DNA from: Malania oleifera
Taxonomy: Eukaryota; Streptophyta; Magnoliopsida; Santalales; Ximeniaceae
Direction: 5' to 3'
Length of the DNA stretch: 64,000 bases
Assembly: GCF_029873635.1 (NCBI RefSeq)
Contig: NC_080417.1
Coordinates: 26,298,182 to 26,362,181 of the forward strand
The position numbers and the translations under genes were made by a program. This document shows, in pieces, positions 24,789 through 36,105 of the stretch. Each line of letters starts with the position of its first letter. The first letter of the stretch is position 1. The notes beneath the pieces are model-generated. The model did not search any database. It was not told the origin of the DNA and saw nothing but the letters and a program-made list of their open reading frames with translations.

Positions 24789-24934
24789 TCTCTCCCGGAC
24801 TCAAAAGAATTCTTCTCCTAAGAATTAGAGGTAAAATACTGGGTGTAACATTCCGGGTTAAGATGAAGGAGGACTTCCTTAAGATTCTAGCTCCTTTCGG
24901 GAAGTGGCTTATCTCTCCACTTGACCATGAACTT

Positions 24935-26322
24935 CTAGTATGATCTTGCCTGTGTGAACTTTAGCTTGTCATCCAAGATTACATCAAGATTCTTGGGCAT
25001 GGGTAAGGGTAGAGGCAAAGGCAATTTTGGGTTTTCAGGATCAAGAGGAGTGGGAAATGGAGTGGGGTCACCTGCAGGGGTGGAATTTGAAGGTTCTACA
25101 AAAGAATATGCTACAAGAAATGGGATTAGATTTTCAACATTAAAAACATTGCTTATGCTAGAATCAACAGGAATATTAAGCATGTAAGCATTAGAACCAG
25201 TTTTCTTTAAAATTTTGAAATGATCAATCTTATTAGCATGTAACTTCCGGACCTCTCCTACAGAAATCTGCTCAGGATGAATATGGACTATAACCATATC
25301 ACCCTTTGAAAATTCTTTCAACATGAAATGTATGTTAGCAATAGGTTTATAATGTTCATGATTCAAATTAACCTTCATTCTTATTTCAAAGGGTAGATTG
25401 TGTATATGTTTTGCAAAAGCATCAGTCGGCTCACTCACTCTAGACTTAAGTGGTAGTGGAATAAGAACTACAGGCTTTCTAAGACTTTATCCTATGATAA
25501 CTTGAAATGGTCTGAATATTGTAGTGCTATCCACTGAACTGCTGAATGCAAAATTGGCCACAGGAAGGCATAAATCCCAAGCTATGATGTTTTCAACTAC
25601 CTTACATATCAATAGGTCCCTAAGGCTTCTATTTACTAGTTCAACTTGACAATTAGTTTAGGGGAAGTAAGCACTAGAACATTTAAGTTTGGTGCCTAAC
25701 ATGGTCGCACTAGAACATTTAAGTTTGGTGCCTAACATGGTCCTCAAGGCTTTCAAGAAGTAACCTATGAGTTGTACATCTTTATTTGAAACAATGGTTT
25801 TGAGAAACCTATGCTCGGTGACAATCTTGTTGGTTGCTCTATCATTGATGCATGTGCTCAAAGTATTATTTTCCTTGGGATTAGGGAAAGTAGGGCAGCC
25901 AAGTGAACCTAAAATCTTATAAAACAAAGTCATGTTCCTTCAACTTGTTTCAGCTCCTCGTGTTCTATCAGATTCACTCTATGATGTGATAAATGAGGCA
26001 GAGATGAATAAGGAATAAGATCAATGATATGTTGATTGTCTCTCATGGGAGATGACTCACTAGGCGACTCAAAGATGACATCCTTAAACTTAGAAGGTGG
26101 GGATGATACTTCTACGGGTGTTTCCTGATGAGAAAGGGGTGTTTCAGTTTCCTTAGGAACATCCACCGATACTTCCTGTGCATCTTGACTTTCCTGATCA
26201 CACGACTTTTTACTTATGGGGTGGTTCAAGGATTCACCACTAATTTCTCTCTTTTCCTTCTCATTTTTCTCACCATCTTCCCTTTCAAGCACCAAGTCCA
26301 TAGGTGCTTTTACTTTGTCCAT
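24935..26322 (-). pseudogene. Element G pol remnants (RT start and integrase)
   Basis: On the minus strand, 25930-26322 is hydrophilic and ends with a DLIPYSSLPHLSHHR block that resembles the segment preceding RT in plant Gypsy polyproteins. 25658-25933 and 24935-25438 resemble the integrase core and its C-terminal part: GDMVIVHIHPEQ, VRKLHANKIDHFKILKK and a GSNAYMLNIP phrase typical of Gypsy integrase C-terminal regions. The middle of pol is not recognisable. The remnant is broken several times. Confidence 0.8.
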
Positions 26323-26658
26323 AGGTTGTTGGATTGGGGAATTGCTTTCTCAGGAGGTGACTAGACTTGATTACGCTAGTCAAAACTTTTCATAGCTCTA
26401 AATCTAGTAAGAGTACGACTCATTGGAAGAGGTATCAAACCGTTTTCCCATGGACTCTTTAGTCCTTTGCTTAAAGTTTTAAGCAAAACTATAGGCATGT
26501 TCAAGGGACTTCATGTGATATGGGAATAGTTTTCTCCTCAGTTCAGGCTTTAGTTCTAGACAAAATTGGGAGGTTTGTTGACTATTAGTCTCATAGACAC
26601 CACATCTTACAGTCAGCTTATCGAATTGATTCATATATTCTAGAACAGTCATGCTACC

Positions 26659-27210
26659 TTAACGCAAGTCGTAAAGCTGATCAATAAGGTGCTCTCTATA
26701 TCTAAGGGGTGCATACTTCTCCCTTAATCTATCCTTCATTAGATCCCAATGCTCAATGGTTCTATGGTTCAACCTCGCTTTTTGCCTCTTAACGTTTATC
26801 CAATGGAGTTTGGCTTGCCCGGTTAGTCCCATTTTTGCAAGCCTCACTTGGTGTGAGTCATGCATCCTACACCTCTCAAAATAGGCATCCATTCCAGTCA
26901 ACCAATCTTGGAAGACTTTAGGATCCTTTTTTCCATAAAAGGTGGGGGCTTCTATCCTCATTTCATCATTGTAAGGATCATGACGGTCCCTACGGCAAGG
27001 TCTTCTAATATGAAGGTCATCAACGTCATAGTCCTCATCATCAAAATGTTGGGCATAAGGCTCATGACGTTGGGGTATCCAAGCAATGTCATCTTTGCGA
27101 CTCACTCGCCTTTGTGGAGGGAGGTAAGGTCTTTCTCTAGGAGTCATAAGTGGCTCTCTCTCAATATAAATCCTACAACATCGGTAAGGATTCCCGACTT
27201 GAGTAGACAT
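26659..27210 (-). pseudogene. Element G gag remnant (retrotransposon gag domain)
   Basis: A 183-codon frame shows the Ty3/Gypsy gag signature: APTFYGKKDPKVFQDWL, AYFERCRM, HDSHQVRLAKMGLTGQAKLH and W-x-x-MKDRLREKYAP. An Arg/Asp-rich N-terminal part precedes it. Gag forms the capsid-like particle of such elements. The frame is truncated relative to intact family members. Confidence 0.85.
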
Positions 27211-28257
27211 CCTAGGGGTTGGGAAAGGATTCAGAGAGCACTAGGGCATCCCTTTGGAATGGTGTTTGGTTACACAAGGTAAGGTCAAGTGTAAACCTGA
27301 CATAAATAAGGTCCAAATACCCAAAATTTAGAGTATAGGTGGGTTGTTCTAGGCAAAACTGTCACCCATTTTTCTGGAAACCCGAGAGCTACTAAAGGAT
27401 TTTTCAGTTACGAACACCTTTTGGTATTTGGGGTTTAAATTTTGCTACAAAACTCCAAATAAGGCAATCTTAGTGTCAAAAGAAAGCTAAGAAAATTTTC
27501 CACAACTTTTGTGCTTAACATTTTTGAATATGGGAAGGGTTTGACAGTGAAAATTGCACATCAATTCTGCAGACGGAAAATGAAGATGTTGGGACTTAGA
27601 GGGTTCGCCTAATTCGAACTAGGCACTGATACCAAGATGATGTAGGACGGGGATGGTTGAATTATGTCCTACGATTCAACCCTCACACAAGCATATACAC
27701 TTAAACACTTTAATTTAAAAATTTAATTATCCAAACATAAACACAATAAATCATGCTTTATTTCACATGTTTAAGGATTTTGAAAAAGTGTATGACTTGT
27801 CCAACAATTAAGTCCCAACTGGTTCTTTTACAAAGGAATCAAGTTATATGCTGAAAAGTTGTTATTTCAAAGATTCAAGAAAAAAGCTCTATGTTAGCAA
27901 ACTAATATTCATACAATTGATTTTAATTAGCAAGTACCAATATTGCAATCTATGGATCAAATGGGTTATTCAAAGATGTGACTTTAATCTACTAGCGAGA
28001 GTTCACAAGATATAGCAAAAGATTCAAACACAAGTACTAAAGTTACCAAGGGATTGATTTGGATGACTTGACGTTGTTCCACACGTACTTAGGTCACACC
28101 GTAGGTCCTTCGTACAAGCTTTGAATTACAGGATGAACGCAACAATGAAGTGTAGATGATAATCGTCGTGTGGTTGTATGAAGCTGCTGGCTGTGTGGTG
28201 TTGATGGGGGCCATGAGAGTATTAGATGGAGGAGGGGTTGATAGAGTCGTTGGATAG

Positions 28258-28550
28258 TGTTGACCTTATAGGTCACGCTCGGTTTTGATAATGACAAATA
28301 CCTATTATATTTGATAGGTGTTTGAGGTTATGTGCATGTATACTATTGGCAAGACAAAATGATGGCACGAGGAGTAAAAGTTGAAGGTCTTAAAGACCTT
28401 ATTTATGATTGTATATAATTTCTATATTCATCGTGAGCCTGTAATAATAAATAGGACTTTGATTGTAATAACCATATGCATCATCCTGCTTGGTATGATA
28501 GGTAAGCTCAAAAAAAAATGACCTAGAAACGACCCTAAGACACTCACACA

Positions 28551-28605
<55 letters not shown>

Positions 28606-30214
28606 AATCATTTGAATAGGGTGATTGCATGCCTAAATAGGACCGAAATGCACTAAATATGCACATTCGGTCGATCGTATTCTCTAGTACAATTCCTCCT
28701 TGTCGACCGAACCGGGACCGAGTCAACAGTTTGACCATTGCCCGGTTGACCGAACTCTCCCAGTTCATTTTCACCCGGTCGACCGAACTCCTTAGGAGTC
28801 AACACTTTGACCATCTGGTCAAACGTGCTCAGATTGCATGCCAACGCCCTAGTCAACCGAGTTCCCACGTGTGAGAACTCAACGGTCTGGTCGACCAAAC
28901 TTGCACAGCTCGGTCAACCGAACCTGCCTTTGGTCGATCGGTGCTCTCGGGTTGCCACAATATTTTTACTATGGTTAAAGTTTTTAAATAGGGTTAATTA
29001 TGTTAAAATATTTTAAAACAATAATAATAATACCCTATATGTCCCCAATGACTATAATTCTTCCCACTTCTATATATAGTTCCTCATTTGCTAAGATTAA
29101 GCATGAATTAGGATTTGAGATTAGGAAAAATTCTCTAAAAATATTTTTGTCCAAAATCTCTATATTTTCATATCTCTTCAATCCTATTGCAAAAATCTAC
29201 CTTCTATACTCATCCAAGTTATTTATTTTGAAAGAAGGTAGTATTCTTTATACTTTTTACTTAGGCTAAACTCTCCCTAGTTTTCATTTGATTGTGTATT
29301 GATTTTTGAAGAGTTGCTTAAGGTTTTTCCCATACTATTTCATTCATAAATATTTGATTGGGAAAAACCCTTGTGTTGCTAAGATCTTACATCCTCATTG
29401 CAAGTATCATAAGCTTGATTTATGCTTTGACGATAACATCTTTAGCAAGCTTATAAACCCTATTATCTACTGTACTCAAAATTAAGAAATATTTTTGTGA
29501 TATCTATTTAGGATTGTAGAGACTATTTGATTGTTCCCACAAGAAGCATATTAGCTTGATATCAAAAGTCTCATTCTCACACACATACATTGATATACAT
29601 TTGGTTGAGAGTTAACACTTGAGTTAACAAAACCTCACTTGAGCTTAATATCCTATCATATGTGAGTGCATTATTTGATTGAGCATATCGGTGCAAATTT
29701 GCTTAGTGTAAGAAGCACTTTATTTGTACGAAAGTTTTTATATTCGTTATATTCCAGGAACGAGCCTGAAGAGGGAGACTAGCCCTATTGAATAGTCCCG
29801 GACTAGCTTAGACCTAGTTAGGAAAGTTAGGTGTGCCATTTTAGTAAGGCGTGTTGGTTGAGGTCAACCCCGCTAATTGACCTAATTGTAACCGGTGCCA
29901 CTCCACCCATTAAGCGAGCATTAGTGGAATTTTCGGGCTTGCGAGTCAAAGGCGGGGATGTAGGCATAGTTGGCCGAACCCTGATAACATATTGTGTGTG
30001 AATTTTATTTTTCCGTAATTTATTTATCGCACATGTATGTTATGTTGTGAATGTCGCGCATTACTTAATTTTTGAACGTTATATTTATTTGTGCATTTGG
30101 AACTGTATAGACAGACCCTAGGTTGCGAATATATTGTTGTTAAATTAGCTAAACTTAGGAATAAATTTTAATATTCCAATTCACCCCCCTCTTGGGAATA
30201 CACCAAAGCTAACA
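28258..30214 (+). repeat. 5' LTR of element C
   Basis: A 1957-bp LTR. It contains a long (TA)n run, an array of GGTCGACCGAAC-type palindromes (28665-28945) and an end region with CACCCCCCTCTTGGG (from about 30182). It pairs with 34141-37713 once D is set aside. Confidence 0.9.
28553..28602. repeat. (TA)n microsatellite in the 5' LTR of C
   Basis: About 24 TA units. The same site in the 3' LTR (about 34435-34447) is short and imperfect, so the run expanded after insertion. Confidence 0.95.
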
Positions 30215-30268
30215 ATTGGTATTAGAGTCTCGTGGCATTGACTTAAACGTTTTTGCTAAAAGATCGAG

Positions 30269-31407
30269 ATGACTCTCATTGGTGTATCCCCATTCGGAGA
30301 GGGACAATCACCTACCAGTCCTCTAGTGTTTTGCGGTGTTGATTACACCACCTGGAAAGTTAGAATGAGTGTATTTTTAAAATCTATGAGTTGGAGGGCC
30401 TGTCAGGTGATTGTCAAAAGAATTTGTATGCCAGTAGAAAATGATATAAATTTGATGCATGCAAATTCATATGCCATGGACATGTTATATCTTGTTATTC
30501 TAATATTATCGTTGAGTTTGTGGCATGTCATAGTGCACAGGAAATTTGGGATGGACTCGAAATGAAATATGGAGAATCCCAGGAAAAGGAGACCATCACT
30601 CCAGAGGTGTCATGTTCCAATGATCTGGGAGTGGTAAATGATAGGATAATTGCATTAACAGAAAGTGAAGTATATAATCCTATCTCAGCTTCTGTAGATG
30701 ATTTTGTTGCTGAGTGCTATGTTTTGTCAAATACTGAATCATCTGTTGAATTTCATAATAATTTTGTTAATGATGCATGTGATGATTCTCGTGGAAAACA
30801 TTGCAATATATTGTATGTTAAATCATCTGTCAAACTTTGTGATAACACTGCAAATGATTCATGCGATGTTTATTGTGATATAACTTATGATAAATCATAC
30901 ATTGTTTCTGTTGATGTTGCTATGAATGCATGCAATGATTAATGTGATACTTATGGTGATAAACCTTACAATGTTGAATCATGTGCATCTAGTTTTGGAA
31001 GCATGACATCTTATGAGAAATCGCATAAGGAATTCATTAGTGCTCATAAGTTTATTGTTAGGATACATAAAAAGAAAATATTTTTGAAAAATGAAAATAG
31101 AAGGTTGGCTATACAATTAGAGAAATTAATAGATTATCACGCCACCTTAGAGGAGAAAAAGATGAAGAAAATATTGAAAATAGTATGCCATGAGGGAGAA
31201 ATGGGAGATAATAAACCCTCAGGACTTAAAAAGGAAAATATGTTCAAAAAGGGTTCAAAATCATTTAATAAATCTCATACAAATTTTCATGCCTCATCTT
31301 GCAAACACAAGATTAGTAAGCATGACTCTTCACAAAAATTTAAAACTTGCTTTTGTCATAATATTAAATGGCACACTCTATCCACTTGTCCATCTAGAAG
31401 TGTCTGA
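30269..31407 (+). pseudogene. Element C gag remnant (copia type)
   Basis: Starts shortly after the primer site with a YTTWKVRMSVFLKSM block, which matches the copia gag opening (FDG-x-NY-x-x-W-x-x-RM). An AQEIWDGLEMKYG segment follows near 30525-30560, as in that family. A Cys/Asp-rich part and a Lys-rich part follow, ending with a zinc-knuckle-like C-x-C-H...H-T-L-S-T-C segment (about 31350-31390). The frame is broken. Confidence 0.75.
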
Positions 31408-34140
31408 GGCCTAGACAAAGAAATGATATGGGTGATCATGAAAGCAAACTTCATAGGTCCTAAGGAAAAATTGATTTCAATTAATATTACTTAATTATTT
31501 AATGCTTCCTTAGATCTTAGGGTTAGGTTTAAGGGTTGTGATGACTATAGGATCAGGAAGAGGTACGTGCTTAAAATTCCAAATCTTAGTATATGCATTC
31601 AATATACACTATATCGAATACTAAGAATCTTAAATAATTAAGCCAAAAATATGAAAACGTCGGCTATAGCATACTTGATGAAATCCACTTCCAAATGGAC
31701 ATGACTTTCTTGCTTGGTAAATAATTCTAGATGCTTAACTCATGCTTAAAGATAAAACATTTTAAGTTAAGCAACTGTGTCCATTGCACAGAGATGAACT
31801 TTAGGGGTCCATCATATTCTATATTTCTTTAACCCTAATCTCATTAATCAAAATTGAGTAATCACTCTAGGTATAAGCACCAGTAATCATAAATTCCATA
31901 TCTACTAGTGCTAATTAAAAGTCATTCCTCTCATAACCAAATTAGGGGCATCCACTAAGGGAATCAAGTCTTCATCTAGATATCATAAAATTTTTCCCTT
32001 TGAGTTTAAAATCACAAATCCTCTAATTTTGGCTTATTCCATTCACAAGAAATTCTTATCACTTCATGATCATATCTGGTAAAGTATTATCCATCCATGG
32101 GCTCGTATCCTTAACTTAACTGGTCAATTTTGCTTCAACGGATACCCTCCAGCCATGGTTGATTTGAAATTATCAAAGAGCATCATTCTTTAAATATTCA
32201 TACACTCCATACTGTTTTTTGCCAAACCTAGTTCGGACATATTGTTTGGCGTGTTCATCATGCATATCGTCCTACTTCCTCAAATACTCTCTTGAACATA
32301 ATAGAAATTTAATACTTAAGAGTATTTAATTTATACTAAGTATTTAATTTATACTTCTCACAAAGCTCTCAACTTTTAAATCAAATTCTTTAGAGCGCTA
32401 TATACCTTGAGTGTGTTGAATGGCTAAATTGGTTGCCTAGGTCCTTGTCTCGATAAATGCATATATATCAAAGTGACCTATGCACACGTAATTAATATCG
32501 AAAGTCATTCCAACTCGTCCCTCTCACATATTGAAGATCATAAGAAAAGAGGCAAACATTGGCTTATCACTTTAATAAATATTCATTGTGACTTTTTGGT
32601 CCGATAAGCCTAAAACATACATGCCAAGTCTAAATCCATTGAAAATCTTAGGAACCTTAGCTAAAATATTTGGAGAAGAAGAAGACATAAAATGAATAAG
32701 TGTATAACTCAGGGGGAGCATTTCTTTTCAAAATTTCATGATTCTTTTGAATGCTCTCATTATTATATTTCCATATGCCTTTATGAAAAGCAACACAACA
32801 CCAAACTCATAACTATCCACTGTTGTTCATTGTTCATATTATATCTTGATGGATAGTGATTTGTGATTATCTAGTATTGTGAACTGTTATTGAATATACT
32901 ATTTGATAATACTGGATTGCATGGAACGTCATTTGCAAGGCTGTTGTAGAAAATTATTTACTTGCATGCTTGTATGGAACACCAATTGCATGGCTGATGC
33001 AGTATGTTGTGTATTGCATGCTGGTAGTAAAAATAGATTCTCGCATGCTCAAACTGAATTATTTTGAATTGATTGCTTGAATCTATCAGGTCTTGGTGCA
33101 TAAAATTTGAGAAATGTCCTATTTACAGACGGCATGCTGTCGAAATTTCGGTGGACTTTTCCAACATAAAACCTTGTCTAATGATGATTATAATGAAATT
33201 AAAAGTTAAAATATTTTTGAAAGGATGAGTGAAAACTCAATGAAAATTAAACTTCATCCTCACGCAATCATCATGTATTTAAGTTGCATAGCTCCATCCA
33301 TAGAGAAAGACCATAAAGAACTCATATGCATCACGTTTTGACCTATTAAATATTGAGACTCTTCTAAGAACCCTAATCATTATTATATTTTATGTGTTTT
33401 GATATGGATAGTTCACAGTTATGTGCTTTATTTCATGCTTTAATGTCTATCTTCTGATGCATACGTGATCTATAGGGATGATTATATTGATTGAATGGTA
33501 AAACGAATAAATCTCAAATCCAGTATATTCATTTTAAAAGACTTAAAAGTTGATTGCTTACACTTCTTGGGAATATTTATCCATCTAGTCTAAGCAGTTT
33601 CTTTTATCTAAGCTTGGATTCAATTTGCTAGGGGTAGCTTTCAAATAAATTTTACAAGTCTAACAACTAATATGATTGATTGATATCTTGCATTGACTTA
33701 GACTTCAAAAAAATTTGGTTATTGTTTGTAATGCATATTTCTCATATCTACTGCATGATGATGATTGACTTTATGTTTTATTGCATAGATCATACTGGAA
33801 CCATTTGAGTAGTTGTGGATAAATTGTTAGGTCTTATAAACTCCAAACTGGTCATTTTTATACAGGATTTGTTTTGGAAAGTCCTATTTACAAACGACAC
33901 TCTGTTGAAATTTTTCAAAAGTTTTCCAAAACCTATTGTATATAAAAATATTTTTCATCCATTGCCTAGAATTGTATTTCTTTATGGCCCTTTTTGCTGT
34001 TGCCAAAAGAAGGAGATGAAGAAGGCAAAAAATTGGGTTGAAATTAGGTTGCACTTACTGCATATTGTTAAGGCTAGCCATCTATGGCTATACCCATATT
34101 TTTTGCATGATGTATTTGTCATCATAAAAAAGGGGGAAAA
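31408..34140 (+). other. Non-coding interior of element C
   Basis: AT-rich, without recognisable protease, integrase, RT or RNase H. A phrase block TCCTATTTACARACGRCA...GTYGAAATTT occurs at about 33118-33165 and again at about 33883-33930, so the interior has its own diverged direct repeat. The region ends with a purine tract at the 3' LTR. Confidence 0.7.
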
Positions 34141-34572
34141 TGTTGACCTTATAGGTCACGCCTGGTTTTGATAATGACAAATATCTGTTGTATTTGATGG
34201 GTGTTTGAGGTTATGTGTAGGTATACTATTGGCAGGACAAAATGATGACACAAGGAGTAAAAATTGAAGGCCTTGAAGACCTTATTTATGATTGTATTTA
34301 ATTTCTATATTCATTATGGGTCTGTAATAGTAAATAGGACTTTGATTGTAATAACCATATGCATCATTTTGCTTGGTATGATAGGTAAGCTCAAACAAAA
34401 ATGACCTAGAAACGACCCTAGGACACTCACATATGCATATATATGTATGGTCATTTGAATAGAGTGATTGCATGCTTAAACAGGACCGAAATGCACTAAA
34501 TATGTACATTCGGTCGACCGTACTCTCTAGTGCAATTCTTCCCGGTCGACCAAACCGAGACCGGGTTAACAA

Positions 34573-36105
34573 TGTTAGACCTAGTGGTTAAGGGTTTTTT
34601 GTTCTAGCCTTATTTTGATGACAACAACCCACTAGTAGTTCTTTAAGGTTACTAACAGTTTTTCTCTAGTCCAGCTTAGTTGCATAGAACAGCTCCAAGG
34701 CAAGCATAAAGAGTTAAGCAGTCTTAAACCAGTAAAGAGCAACATATGACATGGCCAGAACTTTGCCGCTCAAGCAAAGCGTTTATGGATCCTGCATAGC
34801 AAACACAAGCTCTGGGTTGTGTGTGTGAGTTAGAGAGAATGATACTGTAAACCTTTGTGTATGGTGCGACTCAGAAGTACAAGCAAGAGATGGGCAAATC
34901 ACATATAGATCACTAGAACACAGGCATAGTCTCACACATACATAACAAGTCAAGTAAAACTGCACAAGATGTCTAAAACCCTCAAACATATTTTATTAAA
35001 CCTAAGACATCTTAAAATAGACCAAAGATTATTTCTAAAATAAAGATAAGGACCTTTTTACTTCGACCCAAACTTGGTTGAAATAATTTTAGAAAAGTAA
35101 AAGGCCTCGTCGAAGAACGTAGGGGTTTTGTCGACGCGAACAACATATCACCTCGTCGACGTACACAGGGCACTCGTCGATGAGAATTTATCGAGAACAC
35201 CTTAAAAGTTCAGAGCACCTTCGTCAACGAATACAAGGGACTCAGCAACAAAGTTTGTTCAAGATTCGTTGACGTACACAGCGTACTGTTGATGAAAAGA
35301 AACCGAGACCTATCTAAATTTAGAACCACTGTCTCGTCGACGAACACAGGGCTTTGTCGACGAAATGACTATGGGGCTTGTCGACGAAGGTGTGACCTCG
35401 TCGACAAAAGTCAGGCTGCAGACGACATTTAATGCGCCAGAATGACTAGTTTTCAACTTGTCTCATATCGATAAATGCCTAACGGCTCTCCAGCGCTCAG
35501 CTCACCCATTTGGTCTTTAAAATAGATCCTATGCATTGATTTCAAGCAGTGAAGCTTATTGGTTGTTGAGAACATTCATTGTGCATTTATTCTAGGGTTT
35601 CATTGTGCATCCTCTTGCCCTCTTGCTCTGCTTTTGTTTACACTCCATTAACAAAGAGGAAATAATGTGAGGTTTTCATTGGGATACTCAGCTCAAGAGG
35701 AGCATCGCTCATTGTATCTACTTCTCTTCAAATTAATTGTATTGTAAGGCTAGTTGTGAGCCATTGTAAGGTGTCTCTAGGTGAGCACCATTGTAAGAGT
35801 TCTTTGTGAGCAGTTGCTTGTATAGGCTTCTCCGCTAGAAGGAGGATCACATAGTGGATTTGGGGAATCCTTGAGTTAGTCTCAAGGTGTGGACGTAGGC
35901 GCGGTGCCGAACCATGTTAACAACGTTGCGTTAAGCGATCTTCTCTTTTCTCTCTTGTGTTGCTCACCCATTGCTATTTTCTTTATTTATATATTGTGAT
36001 ATAATACTCTTGTTCTTGCCAAGAAATTTGTGTGATTGTAGAAAAACTTGCATATCCGCGAAAGACATCTATTCACCCCCCTCTAGATGCATATCCGGGC
36101 CAACA
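34573..36105 (+). mobile_element. Solo LTR D, innermost member of the nest
   Basis: A 1533-bp non-coding block starts TGTTAGACC and ends CACCCCCCTCTAG...GGGCCAACA. The sister LTR of C reads GTCAACAGTTTGACC at the same place, so the target was AACAG; the flanks read AACAA (34568-34572) and AATAG (36106-36110), each one transition away. There is no internal region or second LTR. The end style suggests a copia-type family different from C. Confidence 0.85.
35100..35415. repeat. Array of CGTCGACGAA-type palindromic units in LTR D
   Basis: About ten degenerate units with a TCGTCGACGAACACAGGG consensus occur at irregular spacing of 15-50 bp. GTCGAC is palindromic. The same 17-bp core is present once in the solo LTR at 11305-11880. 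Confidence 0.85.

Noticed and set aside
35100-35415. Spaced repeats that might suggest a CRISPR-like array
   Set aside because: Unit spacing is irregular, units are degenerate, and they lie inside a plant LTR; CRISPR arrays do not occur in plant nuclear DNA.
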